Source: Scytonema sp. UIC 10036
GTDB lineage: Bacteria; Cyanobacteriota; Cyanobacteriia; Cyanobacteriales; Nostocaceae
Assembly: GCF_009725235.1 (NCBI RefSeq)
Contig: NZ_WJFC01000097.1
Coordinates: 1 to 46,234 of the forward strand
Length of the DNA: 46,234 bases
Direction of reading: 5' to 3'
The stretch's first letter is position 1. The number at the start of each line of letters is the position of its first letter. Positions 1-10,022 of the stretch are shown here, piece after piece. The notes beneath the pieces were generated by a model that was given only the letters and a program-made list of their open reading frames with translations, made no database searches and had not been told where the DNA came from. Made by a program: the position numbers and the translations under genes.

Positions 1-60
1 TTTTTAATTTTCTTTAATATCTATCTTCTATTTTCTTGTTTCTAGTTTGTTTGTTGTTAG

Positions 61-147
61 TGGGATGTTGTTAGTGGTTAGTGGTTAGTGGTTAGTGGTT
101 AGTGGTTAGTGGTTAACAACCAACAACTAACAACCAACAACTAACCA
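61..147. repeat. Heptamer short tandem repeat with inverted continuation
   Basis: About six tandem copies of TTAGTGG occupy roughly 71-113 and run straight into a run of related units on the other strand (AACAACCAACAACTAACAA type). The whole block can therefore fold on itself. Short tandem heptamers of this kind are typical intergenic repeats of filamentous cyanobacteria. It sits about 50 bases upstream of the tRNA gene. Confidence 0.85.
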
Positions 148-195
148 TAACATTATTGCCACAAATAATTTCTTGTGATAACATGAGATACTAAT

Positions 196-277
196 GCGGA
201 TGTGGCGGAATTGGCAGACGCGCTAGATTTAGGTTCTAGTACCGTAAGGTGTGAAGGTTCAAGTCCTTTCATCCGCA
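196..277 (+). tRNA. trnL-UAG: tRNA-Leu (anticodon UAG)
   Basis: The acceptor stem GCGGATG (196-202) pairs with CATCCGC (270-276), followed by discriminator A277. The anticodon stem CTAGA (223-227) pairs with TCTAG (235-239) around the loop TTTAGGT, which gives the anticodon UAG. A long variable arm (around ACCGTAAGGTG) marks a class II tRNA, as expected for leucine. The T-arm GGTTCAAGTCC is present. CCA is not encoded, so it would be added after transcription. Confidence 0.97.
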
Positions 278-1110
278 TAATAAGGAGTAGGGTAAGCACT
301 GCCTGCCATTTGAGATTGGTGGGCAGTGCTACTGCATTGAGGGTTTGAGACTCGCTTTTGTATAAAAAAACAAATCGCCCTCTGCCCTTTGTCTTCTAAC
401 TTTCTTCACTCAAAGAAAGGTAGGTCTTCTACGCGTAATGATAGAGTTTTGTTTTAAAAACAATTTGATACCCTGAGATGTTAAATAAAAGTTATCCGGA
501 AGTTTTTTGACATTTATACTGTTAAATTTTGTTTCGTATAAACTTCAACTCCATGATTTTCATTCGTGCAGTTAATAATATAGCTGGCAAATGTACCAGA
601 GAGGGTATATAACAGACAGTGGCACTATTCTACGGTGAGGGCATTTTAATGTTAGATTTACACGTTCTGCAAGTAAAACTACTGAAGGCACGGTAAATGT
701 CACCTGAGACTTTATCCTGTCGTCAGAAACCGTACTATACTGAAAGATAAGTACTCAAAATAGCAGGTTCGCTCTTGCAAATCAAAGTCACTCACGTACA
801 GTATTATCTCGGTTGCTGTCACACAAGTTCTATTTAGGTAGGTGATTTCATCCAGTCTTTACACTTTTTTTACTTGCCGTGTAGAAATGTCTGCTAATCT
901 CAGTATCATTAGTAAGTTTCATGGCAATTTACAGGTTAACTGAGATTTTTCATCTTAAAAGAAGGGTGCTACCACTGAGTTTCCTGAAAGCCTCAAAGTC
1001 AAAACTTTGTATTCTTTGCAACAAAGATTCTAGCAAATTCTATTGACTTGTGGAGAAACTCTGCAACAAATAAGCTCACACCTAATTGAATTTAGCCAAA
1101 AACAGCACTC
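278..1110. other. Long intergenic region with a tRNA-proximal hairpin
   Basis: No convincing gene is visible in this 833-base gap. A strong hairpin lies just after the tRNA: AGCACTGCC (295-303) pairs with GGCAGTGCT (322-330), extendable by four more pairs including two G-U pairs, around a loop of about ten bases. It has no U-tract after it, so it is a weak terminator candidate or a processing structure. The remainder presumably holds the promoter and leader of the taxis operon, but I could not assign -10/-35 boxes with confidence. Confidence 0.5.
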
Positions 1111-2190
1111 ATGAGCACAACTCCTATAGGTAGCTACAAGTTTTTCCAGAAACTACACCCGCTATCTCTATTAGCACAACTAACCAGTCGGCGTGCTACA
1201 GGCTGCTTACAAGTATTCACAGAGTCGGTGTCTTGGTCAATTTATCTAGAAGACGGTAAACTGATTTATGCGTCCTCAGATAAAATGTTTGACCGACTTG
1301 AAGAGCATACTTCGCGCTTAAGTCAGCAAATTCCGACGCTTAACAGTACACTTATGATGCAGGTACGGCTGATATTTGAAGCAAATGGTGACAATCAATC
1401 CATGCCCGTACCAGATTATCAAGCTATTTGCTGGTTAGTCAATGAGGAATACATAACTCCTCCTCAAGCAGCCATATTGATTGATGAAATGGCTAAGGAA
1501 GTGCTTGAGGCATTTCTTGCCATCAAACAAGGGAACTACGAATTTAATGGTGAATCTCCCTTGAACCAAATGCCTAGATTCTGCCGATTGGATTTGCGAT
1601 TGCTTGTGGAACACTGTCAAAAGCAACTTCGCAATCGACAAAATTCCCCAACGGCGGTTACAGCACCAGTTCATACCACAGCCTACTATTCAACACCTGT
1701 TTCACAACCCCAAGTTCAGCCATCATCCTCTCAACTAAAATTGGGAGAACAATTGCAAAACACAAACAATTTTGAAAATTCTCATCTCAATAGTAGTAAA
1801 TACCAACAACCAAGTAATAAAAACACGTACACTGTCGCTTGTATTGACGACAGCCCAACGGTATTAAATTCGATCAAACACTTTTTAGATGAAAGCGCAT
1901 TTTCAGTGGTGACGATTAACGATCCAGTAAAAGCGCTCATGCAAATACTTCGCAGCAAGCCGGACATTATTTTACTAGATGTTGAAATGCCTAACTTGGA
2001 TGGTTACGAGCTATGCTCTTTGTTGCGAAGGCATTCGGCTTTTAAAAATACTCCAATCATTATGGTGACTGGTAGAACGGGATTTATAGACCGAGCTAAA
2101 GCAAAAATGGTCAGAGCATCGGGGTACTTGACAAAGCCTTTTTCCCAATCAGACTTGCTAAAAATGGTGTTTAAACACATTGGTAGTTAA
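1111..2190 (+). CDS. PatA/PixG/HmpA-like response regulator (PATAN + REC)
   Basis: This 359-residue protein has an N-terminal PATAN (DUF4388-like) region at about residues 12-150, a low-complexity Q/S/N-rich linker at about 180-238, and a C-terminal receiver domain at about 241-357. The receiver keeps the acidic pair D246-D247, the phospho-acceptor D290 (LLDVEMP) and K342 (TKPF). The architecture is that of cyanobacterial PatA, PixG and HmpA, and the gene is first in a cluster followed by CheY, CheW, MCP and CheA homologues, the order seen in pix/tax and hmp operons. The receiver is likely phosphorylated by the CheA at 6169-9237, and the PATAN region probably contacts motility or pilus machinery. 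No clear ribosome-binding site precedes the ATG. Whether it serves phototaxis or hormogonium motility cannot be decided from sequence. Confidence 0.9.
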   Translation: MSTTPIGSYKFFQKLHPLSLLAQLTSRRATGCLQVFTESVSWSIYLEDGKLIYASSDKMFDRLEEHTSRLSQQIPTLNSTLMMQVRLIFEANGDNQSMPVPDYQAICWLVNEEYITPPQAAILIDEMAKEVLEAFLAIKQGNYEFNGESPLNQMPRFCRLDLRLLVEHCQKQLRNRQNSPTAVTAPVHTTAYYSTPVSQPQVQPSSSQLKLGEQLQNTNNFENSHLNSSKYQQPSNKNTYTVACIDDSPTVLNSIKHFLDESAFSVVTINDPVKALMQILRSKPDIILLDVEMPNLDGYELCSLLRRHSAFKNTPIIMVTGRTGFIDRAKAKMVRASGYLTKPFSQSDLLKMVFKHIGS

Positions 2191-2235
2191 GTAACAAGCA
2201 AGATAAATTTAGTCATTGATTCAGGAGATTGAGGA

Positions 2236-2613
2236 GTGAGTATTACTTTGTTAGGCACAATTTTGATTGTTGAAGATTCTCCCAGTGAATTGGAGCTGAT
2301 GAGCCATTATCTCAAAGAAAGTGGTTACAACGTTATTAAAGCAGCTGGCGCAAAAGAAGCTTTGGAAAAAGCCCAATTACACAACCCGGATGTGATCGTG
2401 ACAGATGTTGTGATGCCGGGAATGAGTGGTTTTGAATTGTGTCGTTCCTTGAAAAAAAATCCGATGACACAAACGGTACCAATCGTGATATGTAGTTCTA
2501 AAAACCAGGAGATTGACCGATTGTGGGCAATGAGACAAGGAGCTGATGCTTATGTAACAAAACCTTACACTCGCGAACAGCTCCTCCGGGCTATTAAATC
2601 TGTGGCGATTTAA
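2236..2613 (+). CDS. CheY-like single-domain response regulator (PixH/HmpB type)
   Basis: This 125-residue protein is a stand-alone receiver. It has the acidic pair E13-D14, the phospho-acceptor D57 (VTDVVMPGMSG) and K109 (VTKPY). No output domain is attached, so it should signal by protein-protein contact as CheY does. The start is GTG at 2236, supported by an AGGAG-type Shine-Dalgarno sequence at 2223-2227; no better ATG lies upstream. It is 45 bases after the PATAN regulator and 5 bases before the CheW gene, consistent with one transcript. Together with the preceding gene it gives the pathway two receiver outputs for one CheA, a usual arrangement in cyanobacterial Pil/Pix systems. Confidence 0.93.
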   Translation: MSITLLGTILIVEDSPSELELMSHYLKESGYNVIKAAGAKEALEKAQLHNPDVIVTDVVMPGMSGFELCRSLKKNPMTQTVPIVICSSKNQEIDRLWAMRQGADAYVTKPYTREQLLRAIKSVAI

Positions 2614-2618
2614 TTCTA

Positions 2619-3116
2619 ATGAATAGTTCTAAAATTACTCTTTCAACAAAAGTTAGTCAAAACAACTTGGGAGATGGTTATCTCAAGTTTCAGTTAAACA
2701 GACAAACATCCGCCGTGTTGCCAATGAGGCACACGCAAGAAGCAATTATAGTGCCAATTGAAGCCATAACATCAATGCCCAATATGCCGGGATGCGTATT
2801 GGGATTGATGAATTGGCGCAGCCGGATAGTTTGGGCTATCGATTTGCCAAGAATGTTTAATCTAGAATATCTTGACAATCGATTGCGACAATATAACGTA
2901 ATTATTATTCGGGTAGATTCATTACTGTTGGGCTTAGTTGTACAAGAAATACAAGGTACAACTAAGTTTATGCCGGATGATATACGCTCTCCTGTAGGAC
3001 AAGTGGCATCCAGTTTGATTCCCTATTTACGCGGGTGTGTTGTTCAACAAAAAGAAATACTACTTGTATTAGATGCACAGGCTATTGTGCAATCTTCTAT
3101 TCTCCGCAGTGATTAG
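2619..3116 (+). CDS. CheW-like adaptor (PixI/HmpC type)
   Basis: The protein is 165 residues long and consists of one CheW domain; the IIVPIEAITSMPNMPG stretch and the following GLMNWRSRIVWAIDLPRM segment are typical of CheW strands. CheW couples methyl-accepting proteins to CheA at the membrane array. The gene begins only 5 bases after the CheY stop codon and ends 61 bases before the MCP gene, so it is clearly part of the operon. It is the only CheW-alone protein in the window, so both MCPs here may share it. Confidence 0.93.
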   Translation: MNSSKITLSTKVSQNNLGDGYLKFQLNRQTSAVLPMRHTQEAIIVPIEAITSMPNMPGCVLGLMNWRSRIVWAIDLPRMFNLEYLDNRLRQYNVIIIRVDSLLLGLVVQEIQGTTKFMPDDIRSPVGQVASSLIPYLRGCVVQQKEILLVLDAQAIVQSSILRSD

Positions 3117-3177
3117 GGTGTACTACTAAGAAAAACTGTTTTAAGTATGTTTATTCACCACCTCAGGAGAATTTGCT

Positions 3178-6006
3178 ATGTTTAATAAAACTAATGATGC
3201 TAAAGATAGCCTAGATGCTGAAAGAAATGGAGTAGCCAATAATTCTTCAAAAATTAAAGATAGCAATTTTGAAGAACTCGATAGAGATCGAAATACTGAG
3301 TTAACTGTTGATTCTAGCCTAAGTCGGTTATCAGCACCGTTTAAGCGGTTGAATTTGGGAACTAAAGCTACATTACTTGCCCTCGCAATTGGAACACTCC
3401 CAGTATTAGCGGTTGGCTCATTAGCTTATCATGTTGCTAGCTTGGCAACAGGTAGTAAAGTTGCCCAAACGCAACAACTAGAAGTCAACGATATGGCAGA
3501 TAAAGTAAACCGCTTTATGTTAGAGCGGTATACTGATATGCAAGTCTTATCAACTATGCCAATTCTCACAAATCCTAAACTCAGGGATTCTCTATCTCCA
3601 AAAGAAAAACAAGTTTTATTAGACAAATATATAGAAAGTTATAAAGTCTATGACAGCATTTCGATCTTTAATCTAAATGGGGATGCGATCGCACAAACTC
3701 AAAAAGCTTCTATAACCAATCAAAATAACAAAGAATTCCTTGAAGCAGTTAAGGACAAAGGCAGCACTTATATCAGTCAGCCTGAAGTCTCAAAAGAGAC
3801 GGGGAATGGTAACATTATTATTGCAACGCCAATTAAGGATTCTACCACGGGGAAATTTTCATCAGTAGTCATAGCCAGTATGCCCGTAAAATCTCTAGAC
3901 GATCTCCTGAAAAATTATGGAGTAGGGCATAAATACTATTTAAGTGATGAATCGGGAAAATTATTTTTGCCGATGGAAAAAACTTATATAGGTAGAGATG
4001 TTAAAGCAGATTTTCCAGGTATAAGTCAACGTCAAACAATAAGCAAAGAAGATACTTTTACTACAGTTAATAAACTTGAAGGGAAAGAACAACTCGTCAG
4101 TTACACATCCAAAATCCAAGAAGGATTGCCAGATCTGAAATGGCAAGCCCTTCTGACAACAGATGCGGGAATTGCATTTGCACCTCAAAGACAATTGGGT
4201 TTGACAATTATCTTGGGAATGGGATTGGCAGCACTCATTGTAGGCGCGATCGCAGTCTTATTGGCGAAAAAAATTACAGAACCAATTGTAAAAGCAACAG
4301 ACGCAGTTGCCAAACTCGGACAAGGAGATTTAGGAACCCGTTTGGAGGTAGAGTCAGAAGACGAATTAGGTGTTTTAAACGCCAATATCAACCAAATGGC
4401 AGCCCAGTTACAAACATTGGTTAAACAACAAGAACAGGATACAGAAAGAGCAAAATCACTAGCAGAAATTACCCTGCGAACCCGTAGAAGCCTCAACATG
4501 GAGGATATTTACAAAACAGCAGTGAGAGAAGTTCGTCAGGCAATCAAAACGGATCGAGTTCTGATTTATCATTTCAATCCAGAAACCCTTGATGGAGATG
4601 TTGTTGCTGAGTCGGTAACTGCTGGTTTGCCAAGAATGTTAGGCGTACAAATAGACGATCCCTGTTTTAGAGAACGCCATATAGAAACATATAAAGATGG
4701 TAGGATTCGAGCAATATCCAACATATATCAAGACCCAAATCTCAGTAACGCTCAATGCTACATTAAGATGTTGGAAAAATTTGCTGTCAAAGCAAATTTA
4801 GTCGCACCAATTATTAGTGACGGACAACTGATTGCTTTGATGATTGCCCATCATTGTGATAGCCCCCGTATTTGGCTGCAATCAGAAATTGAATTATTTA
4901 AGCAAATTGCCATTCAAGTAGGCTATGCCTTAGAGCAAGCCTTACTTCTACAAGAAGTAGAAAAAGCAAGATCCATTGCCGAAAAATCCTCAGAGGATGA
5001 GCGTCGGCAAAAAGAAGCTTTGCAAATGCAACTCCTAGAACTTTTAAGCGAAGTAGAAGGAGCAGCAAGTGGAGATTTAACAGTACGTGCGGAAGTGACA
5101 GCCGGAGAAATTGGTACAGTTGCTGACTTCTTTAACTCCATTGTGGAAAGCTTGCGGGATATTGTTACCCAAGTTAAACAAGCTGCCATCCAAGTTAACC
5201 AAGCTATTGGTGAAAACGAAGGTTCGATTCGTCACCTTGCAGAAGAAGCACTCGCCCAAGCTTCAGAAATCAACCGCTCCCTTGATGCTGTTGATAACAT
5301 GACCCACTCAATTCAAGCAGTGGCAGCAAGCGCCCAGCAAGCAGCCGTAGTTGCCAACACGGCTGCGAACACGGCGAAAAAGAGCGGGATCGCAATGGAT
5401 ATGACAGTACAAAACATTTTGCACCTGCGCGAAACTGTGGGGGAAACAGCCAAGAAAGTGAAGCGATTGGGAGAATCAACACAACAAATATCCCGTGTGG
5501 TAGCTTTGATCAATCAGATTTCCATGCAAACCAACTTACTTGCCATCAACGCCGGTATAGAAGCGGCGCGAGCGGGAGAAGAAGGACAGGGCTTTGCAGT
5601 TGTAGCTGAGGAGGTAGGAGAATTAGCAGCCCGGAGTGCGGCGGCGACAAAAGAAATAGAACAAATTGTTGAAAATATTCAACGCGAAACAACGGAAGTG
5701 GTGCAGGCGATGGAACTGGGAACAACCCAGGTTGTAGAAGGTACACGCATTGTCGAAGACGCCAAGCAAAATCTAACTCAAATCTTAGATATTTCGCGGC
5801 AAATCGATTTGCTGGTGCAGTCAATTTCTCAAGCAACAGCCTCTCAAGTGGAAACATCACAAACAGTCAGTCAGTTGATGAGAGAAATTGCCTCCTCCTC
5901 GCAACGCACCAGTGATTCTTCACGTCAAGTTTCGGAGTCCCTGCAACAAACTGTGGAGATTTCGCAACAATTGCAAGCAACTGTTGGTACCTTCAAAGTA
6001 GATTAA
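3178..6006 (+). CDS. Methyl-accepting protein with Cache, HAMP, bilin-type GAF and MA domains (PixJ/HmpD-like)
   Basis: This 942-residue transducer has a membrane helix at about 62-84, a periplasmic Cache-like sensor at about 96-330, a second helix at about 340-363, HAMP at about 364-416, GAF at about 430-590, a second HAMP-like segment at about 625-680 and a methyl-accepting signalling domain to the C-terminus. The hairpin tip lies around 784-820 ([19 protein letters not shown]). The GAF has a DPCF motif (C496) and a second cysteine, C527, followed by Y528, in the position of the chromophore-binding Cys-His pair of cyanobacteriochromes. This resembles a DXCF-type bilin GAF as in PixJ, but Tyr replaces the usual His. 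A good AGGAG site precedes the ATG. It is the membrane receptor of the operon; light sensing is inferred and the periplasmic domain may bind a separate ligand. Confidence 0.93.
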   Translation: MFNKTNDAKDSLDAERNGVANNSSKIKDSNFEELDRDRNTELTVDSSLSRLSAPFKRLNLGTKATLLALAIGTLPVLAVGSLAYHVASLATGSKVAQTQQLEVNDMADKVNRFMLERYTDMQVLSTMPILTNPKLRDSLSPKEKQVLLDKYIESYKVYDSISIFNLNGDAIAQTQKASITNQNNKEFLEAVKDKGSTYISQPEVSKETGNGNIIIATPIKDSTTGKFSSVVIASMPVKSLDDLLKNYGVGHKYYLSDESGKLFLPMEKTYIGRDVKADFPGISQRQTISKEDTFTTVNKLEGKEQLVSYTSKIQEGLPDLKWQALLTTDAGIAFAPQRQLGLTIILGMGLAALIVGAIAVLLAKKITEPIVKATDAVAKLGQGDLGTRLEVESEDELGVLNANINQMAAQLQTLVKQQEQDTERAKSLAEITLRTRRSLNMEDIYKTAVREVRQAIKTDRVLIYHFNPETLDGDVVAESVTAGLPRMLGVQIDDPCFRERHIETYKDGRIRAISNIYQDPNLSNAQCYIKMLEKFAVKANLVAPIISDGQLIALMIAHHCDSPRIWLQSEIELFKQIAIQVGYALEQALLLQEVEKARSIAEKSSEDERRQKEALQMQLLELLSEVEGAASGDLTVRAEVTAGEIGTVADFFNSIVESLRDIVTQVKQAAIQVNQAIGENEGSIRHLAEEALAQASEINRSLDAVDNMTHSIQAVAASAQQAAVVANTAANTAKKSGIAMDMTVQNILHLRETVGETAKKVKRLGESTQQISRVVALINQISMQTNLLAINAGIEAARAGEEGQGFAVVAEEVGELAARSAAATKEIEQIVENIQRETTEVVQAMELGTTQVVEGTRIVEDAKQNLTQILDISRQIDLLVQSISQATASQVETSQTVSQLMREIASSSQRTSDSSRQVSESLQQTVEISQQLQATVGTFKVD

Positions 6007-6168
6007 TGTTAATTGCTAATAGCTAATTGCTAATAGCTAATTGCTAATTGCCAGACAATTAATTAAACATTAGTTATCAGCCATCAGCCATTAGCCATTA
6101 GCCATTAGCCATTAGTCATTAGCCATTAGCCATTAGCCACTAGCAATTAGCCATTAGCTATTAGCCGT
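6006..6168. repeat. Two families of heptamer tandem repeats between mcp and cheA
   Basis: Units of TAATTGC/TAATAGC fill about 6010-6053 and units of CCATTAG or close variants fill about 6080-6165. The second array ends eight or fewer bases before the ATG of the CheA gene, so the usual Shine-Dalgarno position is occupied by repeat sequence. The repeat also separates two genes whose products act in the same complex. Confidence 0.9.
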
Positions 6169-9100
6169 ATGTCACAAGACAAAGAATTAGAAATCCAGAT
6201 GCAATTTCTGGAGGAAGCGAATGATTACCTCAATACCTTGGAAGGGGTATTGCTGGAGATTAACCCCAGCAATCGCATTTCTCCAGAAAAAATTAATGCT
6301 GCACTGAGAGCCGCCCATTCTATAAAAGGTGGTGCTGGTATGATGGGATTTCGCTCTCTCAGCGATCTGGCTCACCGTTTAGAAGATTCATTTAAAGTTT
6401 TAAAAACTAGGAAAAATTCTTTAGAAATAGATACTGAGTTGCAAAGTTTACTGCTAGCAGCCGTAGACTGGCTGCGTCAGATAGTGGAATTGCTATCGGA
6501 AGGCGGGGAAGTAGACGAGCAGTGGTTGAGTACTTTTTGTTACCCAGTTTTTGATGAGTTGCATCAACGCTTGGGCGATCCGACTCCTGAAGATGCAGCA
6601 ACTATGCTGTCGCCAGAAGATGGGCAAGATATCGTACCTTTACTGTTTGAAACGGAAGTGGAAGGGTGTTTGCAGCGCCTTGAAGCAGTACTGGCAGATG
6701 GCGAACAGCCTTGTCTGAAGGAAGAAGTGGCTATTATGGCAGCTGAGTTGGGTGGGTTGGGTGAAATGCTCCAACTGTCAGCTTTTTCTCAGTTATGTAT
6801 GTCAATTGCAAGTTATATAGAAGCTGCAGAACCTTCCTTTGTGGAAACAGTTGCTCGCTCAGCATTGGAAGCATGGCGGCGATCGCAAGCTTTAGTACTG
6901 ACAAATCAACTAGAGAGTTTACCAGTAAAATTACATATAGAAGAGGTATCTTTTGAAGCATTAGACCACACTCCAACAGTACTGCAGGAAGTAGAACCAG
7001 CCCCAATTCCCGAAGTAAAACCAGAATTTATAGAAGCACGAGTTACAGAACCAGAAGAGACAGAAGAATCCTGGCTGGATCGAGAAATCATTGCAGCCGA
7101 TTTTGAAGCCTTGGAAGCAGCTTTTGCTGAAGAAAGCAACGCTCAAGTTGAAGAACCAGAACCAGAGCCAGCTACAGTATCTTCTAGAGAAATTCCTACA
7201 CCAAGTTATAATCGCAAAGCCGAGCAAACTGCGGCTAGCCATAAGAGCGAAACTCCAGAAAATACAGTCCGAGTTCCCAGCAGACAACTCGAGCAAATTA
7301 ACGATCTATTTGGAGAACTGATTATTCAGCGCAATGGGATGAATTTGCAACTTGAAAGGTTACGCAAACTCATTCGCAATTTGAACCAACGAGTCCAAGT
7401 TTTGGAAAGAGAAAACCAACAACTCCGGACAGCTTACGACAAAATAGCGACTCAAAGTGTAGTGCCATCTGGAACTCCATTTCCAGCACTAGCACCAGCC
7501 GAACCACCAGAAGAACTTCCACCCCCAGTTTTAGAGAATGGTGATGGAGCAAATGGAGTGGACGGGGAATTTGATTCTTTAGAAATGGACAGCTACAACG
7601 AACTCAACTTGCTGTCCCAAGAAGTGATGGAAACCATCGTTCAAGTGCAAGAAGTCACAACTGACATTCAACTCAGCATTGACGATACAGATCAATTTGC
7701 CCGCAAACTCACCAAAACATCCAAGCAACTGCAAAGAAAGCTCACGCAAATCAGAATGCGCCCGCTTTCTGACATTGTCGATCGCTTTCCTAGAGCCTTG
7801 CGCGACTTGTGCGTAGAATACGGCAAAAACGTACAGTTGAAAATTGAAGGTGCAAGTACTTTAATTGAAAGAAGCATTCTAGAGGCTTTGAATGAACCTT
7901 TGATGCACTTAGTTCGAAATGCCTTTGACCATGGGATTGAAGATCCAACAACACGTCGTGCTTCTGGTAAGAACGAACAAGGGTTGATAGAAATTAAAGC
8001 AACCCATCAGGGCAATCGTACTATTATTACGCTTCGAGATGATGGGCGTGGGATTTCCTTAGAGAAAATCCGGACTCGTGCGATCGAGATGGGATTGGAA
8101 CCGACTTTATTGGCACAAGCAACAGACGAAGAACTCCTATCGCTCATTTTTGAGCCAGGATTTAGCACTTCTGACCAGGTGACAGCTCTATCTGGGCGTG
8201 GTGTTGGTATGGATGTTGTGCGTAACAACCTCAAGCAAATCCGAGGCGATGTCAAAGTTGATACAAAGGTAGGGATTGGGACTACATTCACCCTCTCCGT
8301 ACCATTTACACTTTCAGTTGCACGAGTGTTGCTTGTGGAAAGCAATCGCATGCTCTTGGCATTCCCCACAGATGTGGTTTCCGAGATATTTCTGCTTAAC
8401 GAAGAGCACGTCTTCCCAATGGCGACAAGCGAAGTCCTCAATTGGCAGGGTACCATGCTTCCGTTGGTTCGTTTGGGTCGTCACTTAGAGTTTAATTGTC
8501 CCCGTTATGACAATCCCACCCTAGAGACTCCGCCAGCAATTAATGCATCCAGCGTTATTATTGTTAGCCAAGGAAATCAGCCCGTCGCAGTGCAAGTGGA
8601 TCGGTGTTGGGGCGAGCAAGAAGTTGCTATCCGTCGGGTAGAAGGAAATATTGCTTTACCAAGTGGTTTTAGTAACTGTACAATTTTAGGTGATGGTCGC
8701 GTTGTACCGTTAGTCAATGCCAATGAGATGCTTTATTGGATTGCGACTAATGAGCGCTTACCCAGAACCACTCAGCTTCCATCCTCTAAATTAAAGACGG
8801 TTTTCTTAACACCAGCAGAGGAAAAACAAGCAGCGCTTCCAGGAAATCATAAAGGCACTATTTTGATTGTGGATGACTCAATTAACGTGCGGCGCTTTTT
8901 AGCCTTGACGTTAGAGAAGGGAGGGTATCAAGTCGAACAAGCTAAAGATGGTCAAGACGCTTTGGAAAAACTTCAAAGTGGTTTAAAGGTTCAAGCTGTG
9001 ATTTGTGATATTGAAATGCCTCGCATTGACGGTTATGGATTTTTGGGTCGCGTGAAATCAAATACTGACTTTAAGGATATACCCATTGCGATGCTGACTT

Positions 9101-9237
9101 CTCGCAGTAGTGATAAACATCGTCAATTAGCTATGCAGTTGGGTGCGCGAGCTTATTTTTCTAAGCCTTACAACGAACAAGAGTTGTTGAGGACTTTAGA
9201 TGATATTATTTTTCCGTTTGCAGGGGCTGCTAAATGA
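6169..9237 (+). CDS. CheA-type hybrid histidine kinase with C-terminal receiver (PixL/HmpE-like)
   Basis: The protein is 1022 residues long. An Hpt domain at the N-terminus carries phospho-acceptor H50 (AAHSIKGGAGMMGF). A second, degenerate Hpt-like helical segment lies at about 155-245 and lacks the His motif. An acidic, proline-rich linker follows, then a coiled dimerisation region near 370-420, an ATPase domain with N box at about 575-590 (NEPLMHLVRNAFDHG), G1 near 624 (DDGRGI) and G2 near 676 (GRGVGMDVV), a CheW-like regulatory domain at about 715-860 and a receiver at about 896-1022 with D947 and K1009. It phosphorylates the two receivers encoded upstream in response to the MCP. The gene lacks a visible ribosome-binding site because repeats run up to its start. 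A perfect palindromic terminator lies about 160 bases downstream. Confidence 0.96.
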   Translation: MSQDKELEIQMQFLEEANDYLNTLEGVLLEINPSNRISPEKINAALRAAHSIKGGAGMMGFRSLSDLAHRLEDSFKVLKTRKNSLEIDTELQSLLLAAVDWLRQIVELLSEGGEVDEQWLSTFCYPVFDELHQRLGDPTPEDAATMLSPEDGQDIVPLLFETEVEGCLQRLEAVLADGEQPCLKEEVAIMAAELGGLGEMLQLSAFSQLCMSIASYIEAAEPSFVETVARSALEAWRRSQALVLTNQLESLPVKLHIEEVSFEALDHTPTVLQEVEPAPIPEVKPEFIEARVTEPEETEESWLDREIIAADFEALEAAFAEESNAQVEEPEPEPATVSSREIPTPSYNRKAEQTAASHKSETPENTVRVPSRQLEQINDLFGELIIQRNGMNLQLERLRKLIRNLNQRVQVLERENQQLRTAYDKIATQSVVPSGTPFPALAPAEPPEELPPPVLENGDGANGVDGEFDSLEMDSYNELNLLSQEVMETIVQVQEVTTDIQLSIDDTDQFARKLTKTSKQLQRKLTQIRMRPLSDIVDRFPRALRDLCVEYGKNVQLKIEGASTLIERSILEALNEPLMHLVRNAFDHGIEDPTTRRASGKNEQGLIEIKATHQGNRTIITLRDDGRGISLEKIRTRAIEMGLEPTLLAQATDEELLSLIFEPGFSTSDQVTALSGRGVGMDVVRNNLKQIRGDVKVDTKVGIGTTFTLSVPFTLSVARVLLVESNRMLLAFPTDVVSEIFLLNEEHVFPMATSEVLNWQGTMLPLVRLGRHLEFNCPRYDNPTLETPPAINASSVIIVSQGNQPVAVQVDRCWGEQEVAIRRVEGNIALPSGFSNCTILGDGRVVPLVNANEMLYWIATNERLPRTTQLPSSKLKTVFLTPAEEKQAALPGNHKGTILIVDDSINVRRFLALTLEKGGYQVEQAKDGQDALEKLQSGLKVQAVICDIEMPRIDGYGFLGRVKSNTDFKDIPIAMLTSRSSDKHRQLAMQLGARAYFSKPYNEQELLRTLDDIIFPFAGAAK

Positions 9238-9395
9238 GATTTATAAATTTATTTATGAACCGCAGCCTGTAGCAGATGGACGCTGATAATGATTTATTTT
9301 GGGAATTAGTTATTCTGTAGATAAAGAAGTTAGCAATAAGGTCGAATATTTTTGATTTTGTTAGCAAGTTTTCGTTTATTAACTCCCTTTTGTAG

Positions 9396-9421
9396 AGCCT
9401 GCATATGCAGGCTTTTTTCTT
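9396..9421 (+). terminator. Rho-independent terminator after the taxis operon
   Basis: A perfect 18-base palindrome, AGCCTGCATATGCAGGCT (9396-9413), is followed directly by a T-rich tract (TTTTT, C, T, T). It is the clearest terminator in the window and marks the end of the transcript covering the chemotaxis-like genes. Confidence 0.85.
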
Positions 9422-9440
9422 ACTAAAAATGCGAAAATAC

Positions 9441-9470
9441 GTAGGTTGGGTTGAGGAACGAAACCCAACA
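9441..9470. repeat. Dispersed hairpin repeat, copy 1 (GTAGGTTGGGTT family)
   Basis: A 30-base unit in which GTTGGGTT pairs with AACCCAAC around the loop GAGGAACGA. The same unit recurs at 15359-15388 on this strand and at 28549-28578 on the opposite strand, always between genes. Confidence 0.85.
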
Positions 9471-9505
9471 TTCGACGGTTAATATATCCAATACAAGTGT
9501 TAGTA

Positions 9506-9769
9506 TCAAGCAAATAAATCATCCCAGTTCCTTTCCTGCGGTTCTCCTTGAGGTTCTCGAACTAAAGGTTCTCCTTCCCAAGCACCAAATGTGTTCTCAA
9601 AGAAACCAGGTGTCCACCCTAATTCTTGCGGTGTTTTAGTTTGACTTTCCGTCTCTAAAGGCTGATAGATAACCATAACCTCTACATCCCGATTGCTCAG
9701 TCCTAACGGAATATTGAGATGTAGCGTTCCGTCCGCGCCCACGTGAGAACGTACCTTGATGCTTCGCAT
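9506..9769 (-). CDS. Small antitoxin-like protein, no toxin partner visible
   Basis: This 87-residue protein starts with a short beta-rich segment (MRSIKVRSHVGADGTLHLNIP) followed by a low-complexity tail rich in E, P and W. It resembles small cyanobacterial proteins that are often encoded directly upstream of PIN-domain toxins; that resemblance is from memory of the family style, not a proven match. A GAGGT Shine-Dalgarno sequence precedes the ATG at 9769. The region downstream on the minus strand (9238-9505) contains only a terminator and repeats, so no PIN toxin is present: it would be an orphan. It lies convergent to the taxis operon. Confidence 0.7.
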   Translation of the reverse strand: MRSIKVRSHVGADGTLHLNIPLGLSNRDVEVMVIYQPLETESQTKTPQELGWTPGFFENTFGAWEGEPLVREPQGEPQERNWDDLFA

Positions 9770-10022
9770 ACCTTAACCTCTTGCCATTTCATTAAAAATA
9801 GCAAATCATCGGTCACTTAAGTTCATACAAACCTCTCTACCCCTTGTAATACGCTTGCTAGATCCACGCCTCGATCCAGATTGACTAATCTCCTGCGATA
9901 AAAACCGCAAAACTTATCTGGGATAAGCGCATTCAAGCGCAAACTATTTTTGACACTGAACGAGACCTTTTTAAAGTAAGCTATGGATAGCAATTAACAA
10001 TACAACAGGAGTGCGATCGCCA

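Noticed and set aside
61..147. Tandem repeats here and elsewhere as a CRISPR array
   Set aside because: Units are 7-9 bases with no spacers and no cas genes are present in the window.
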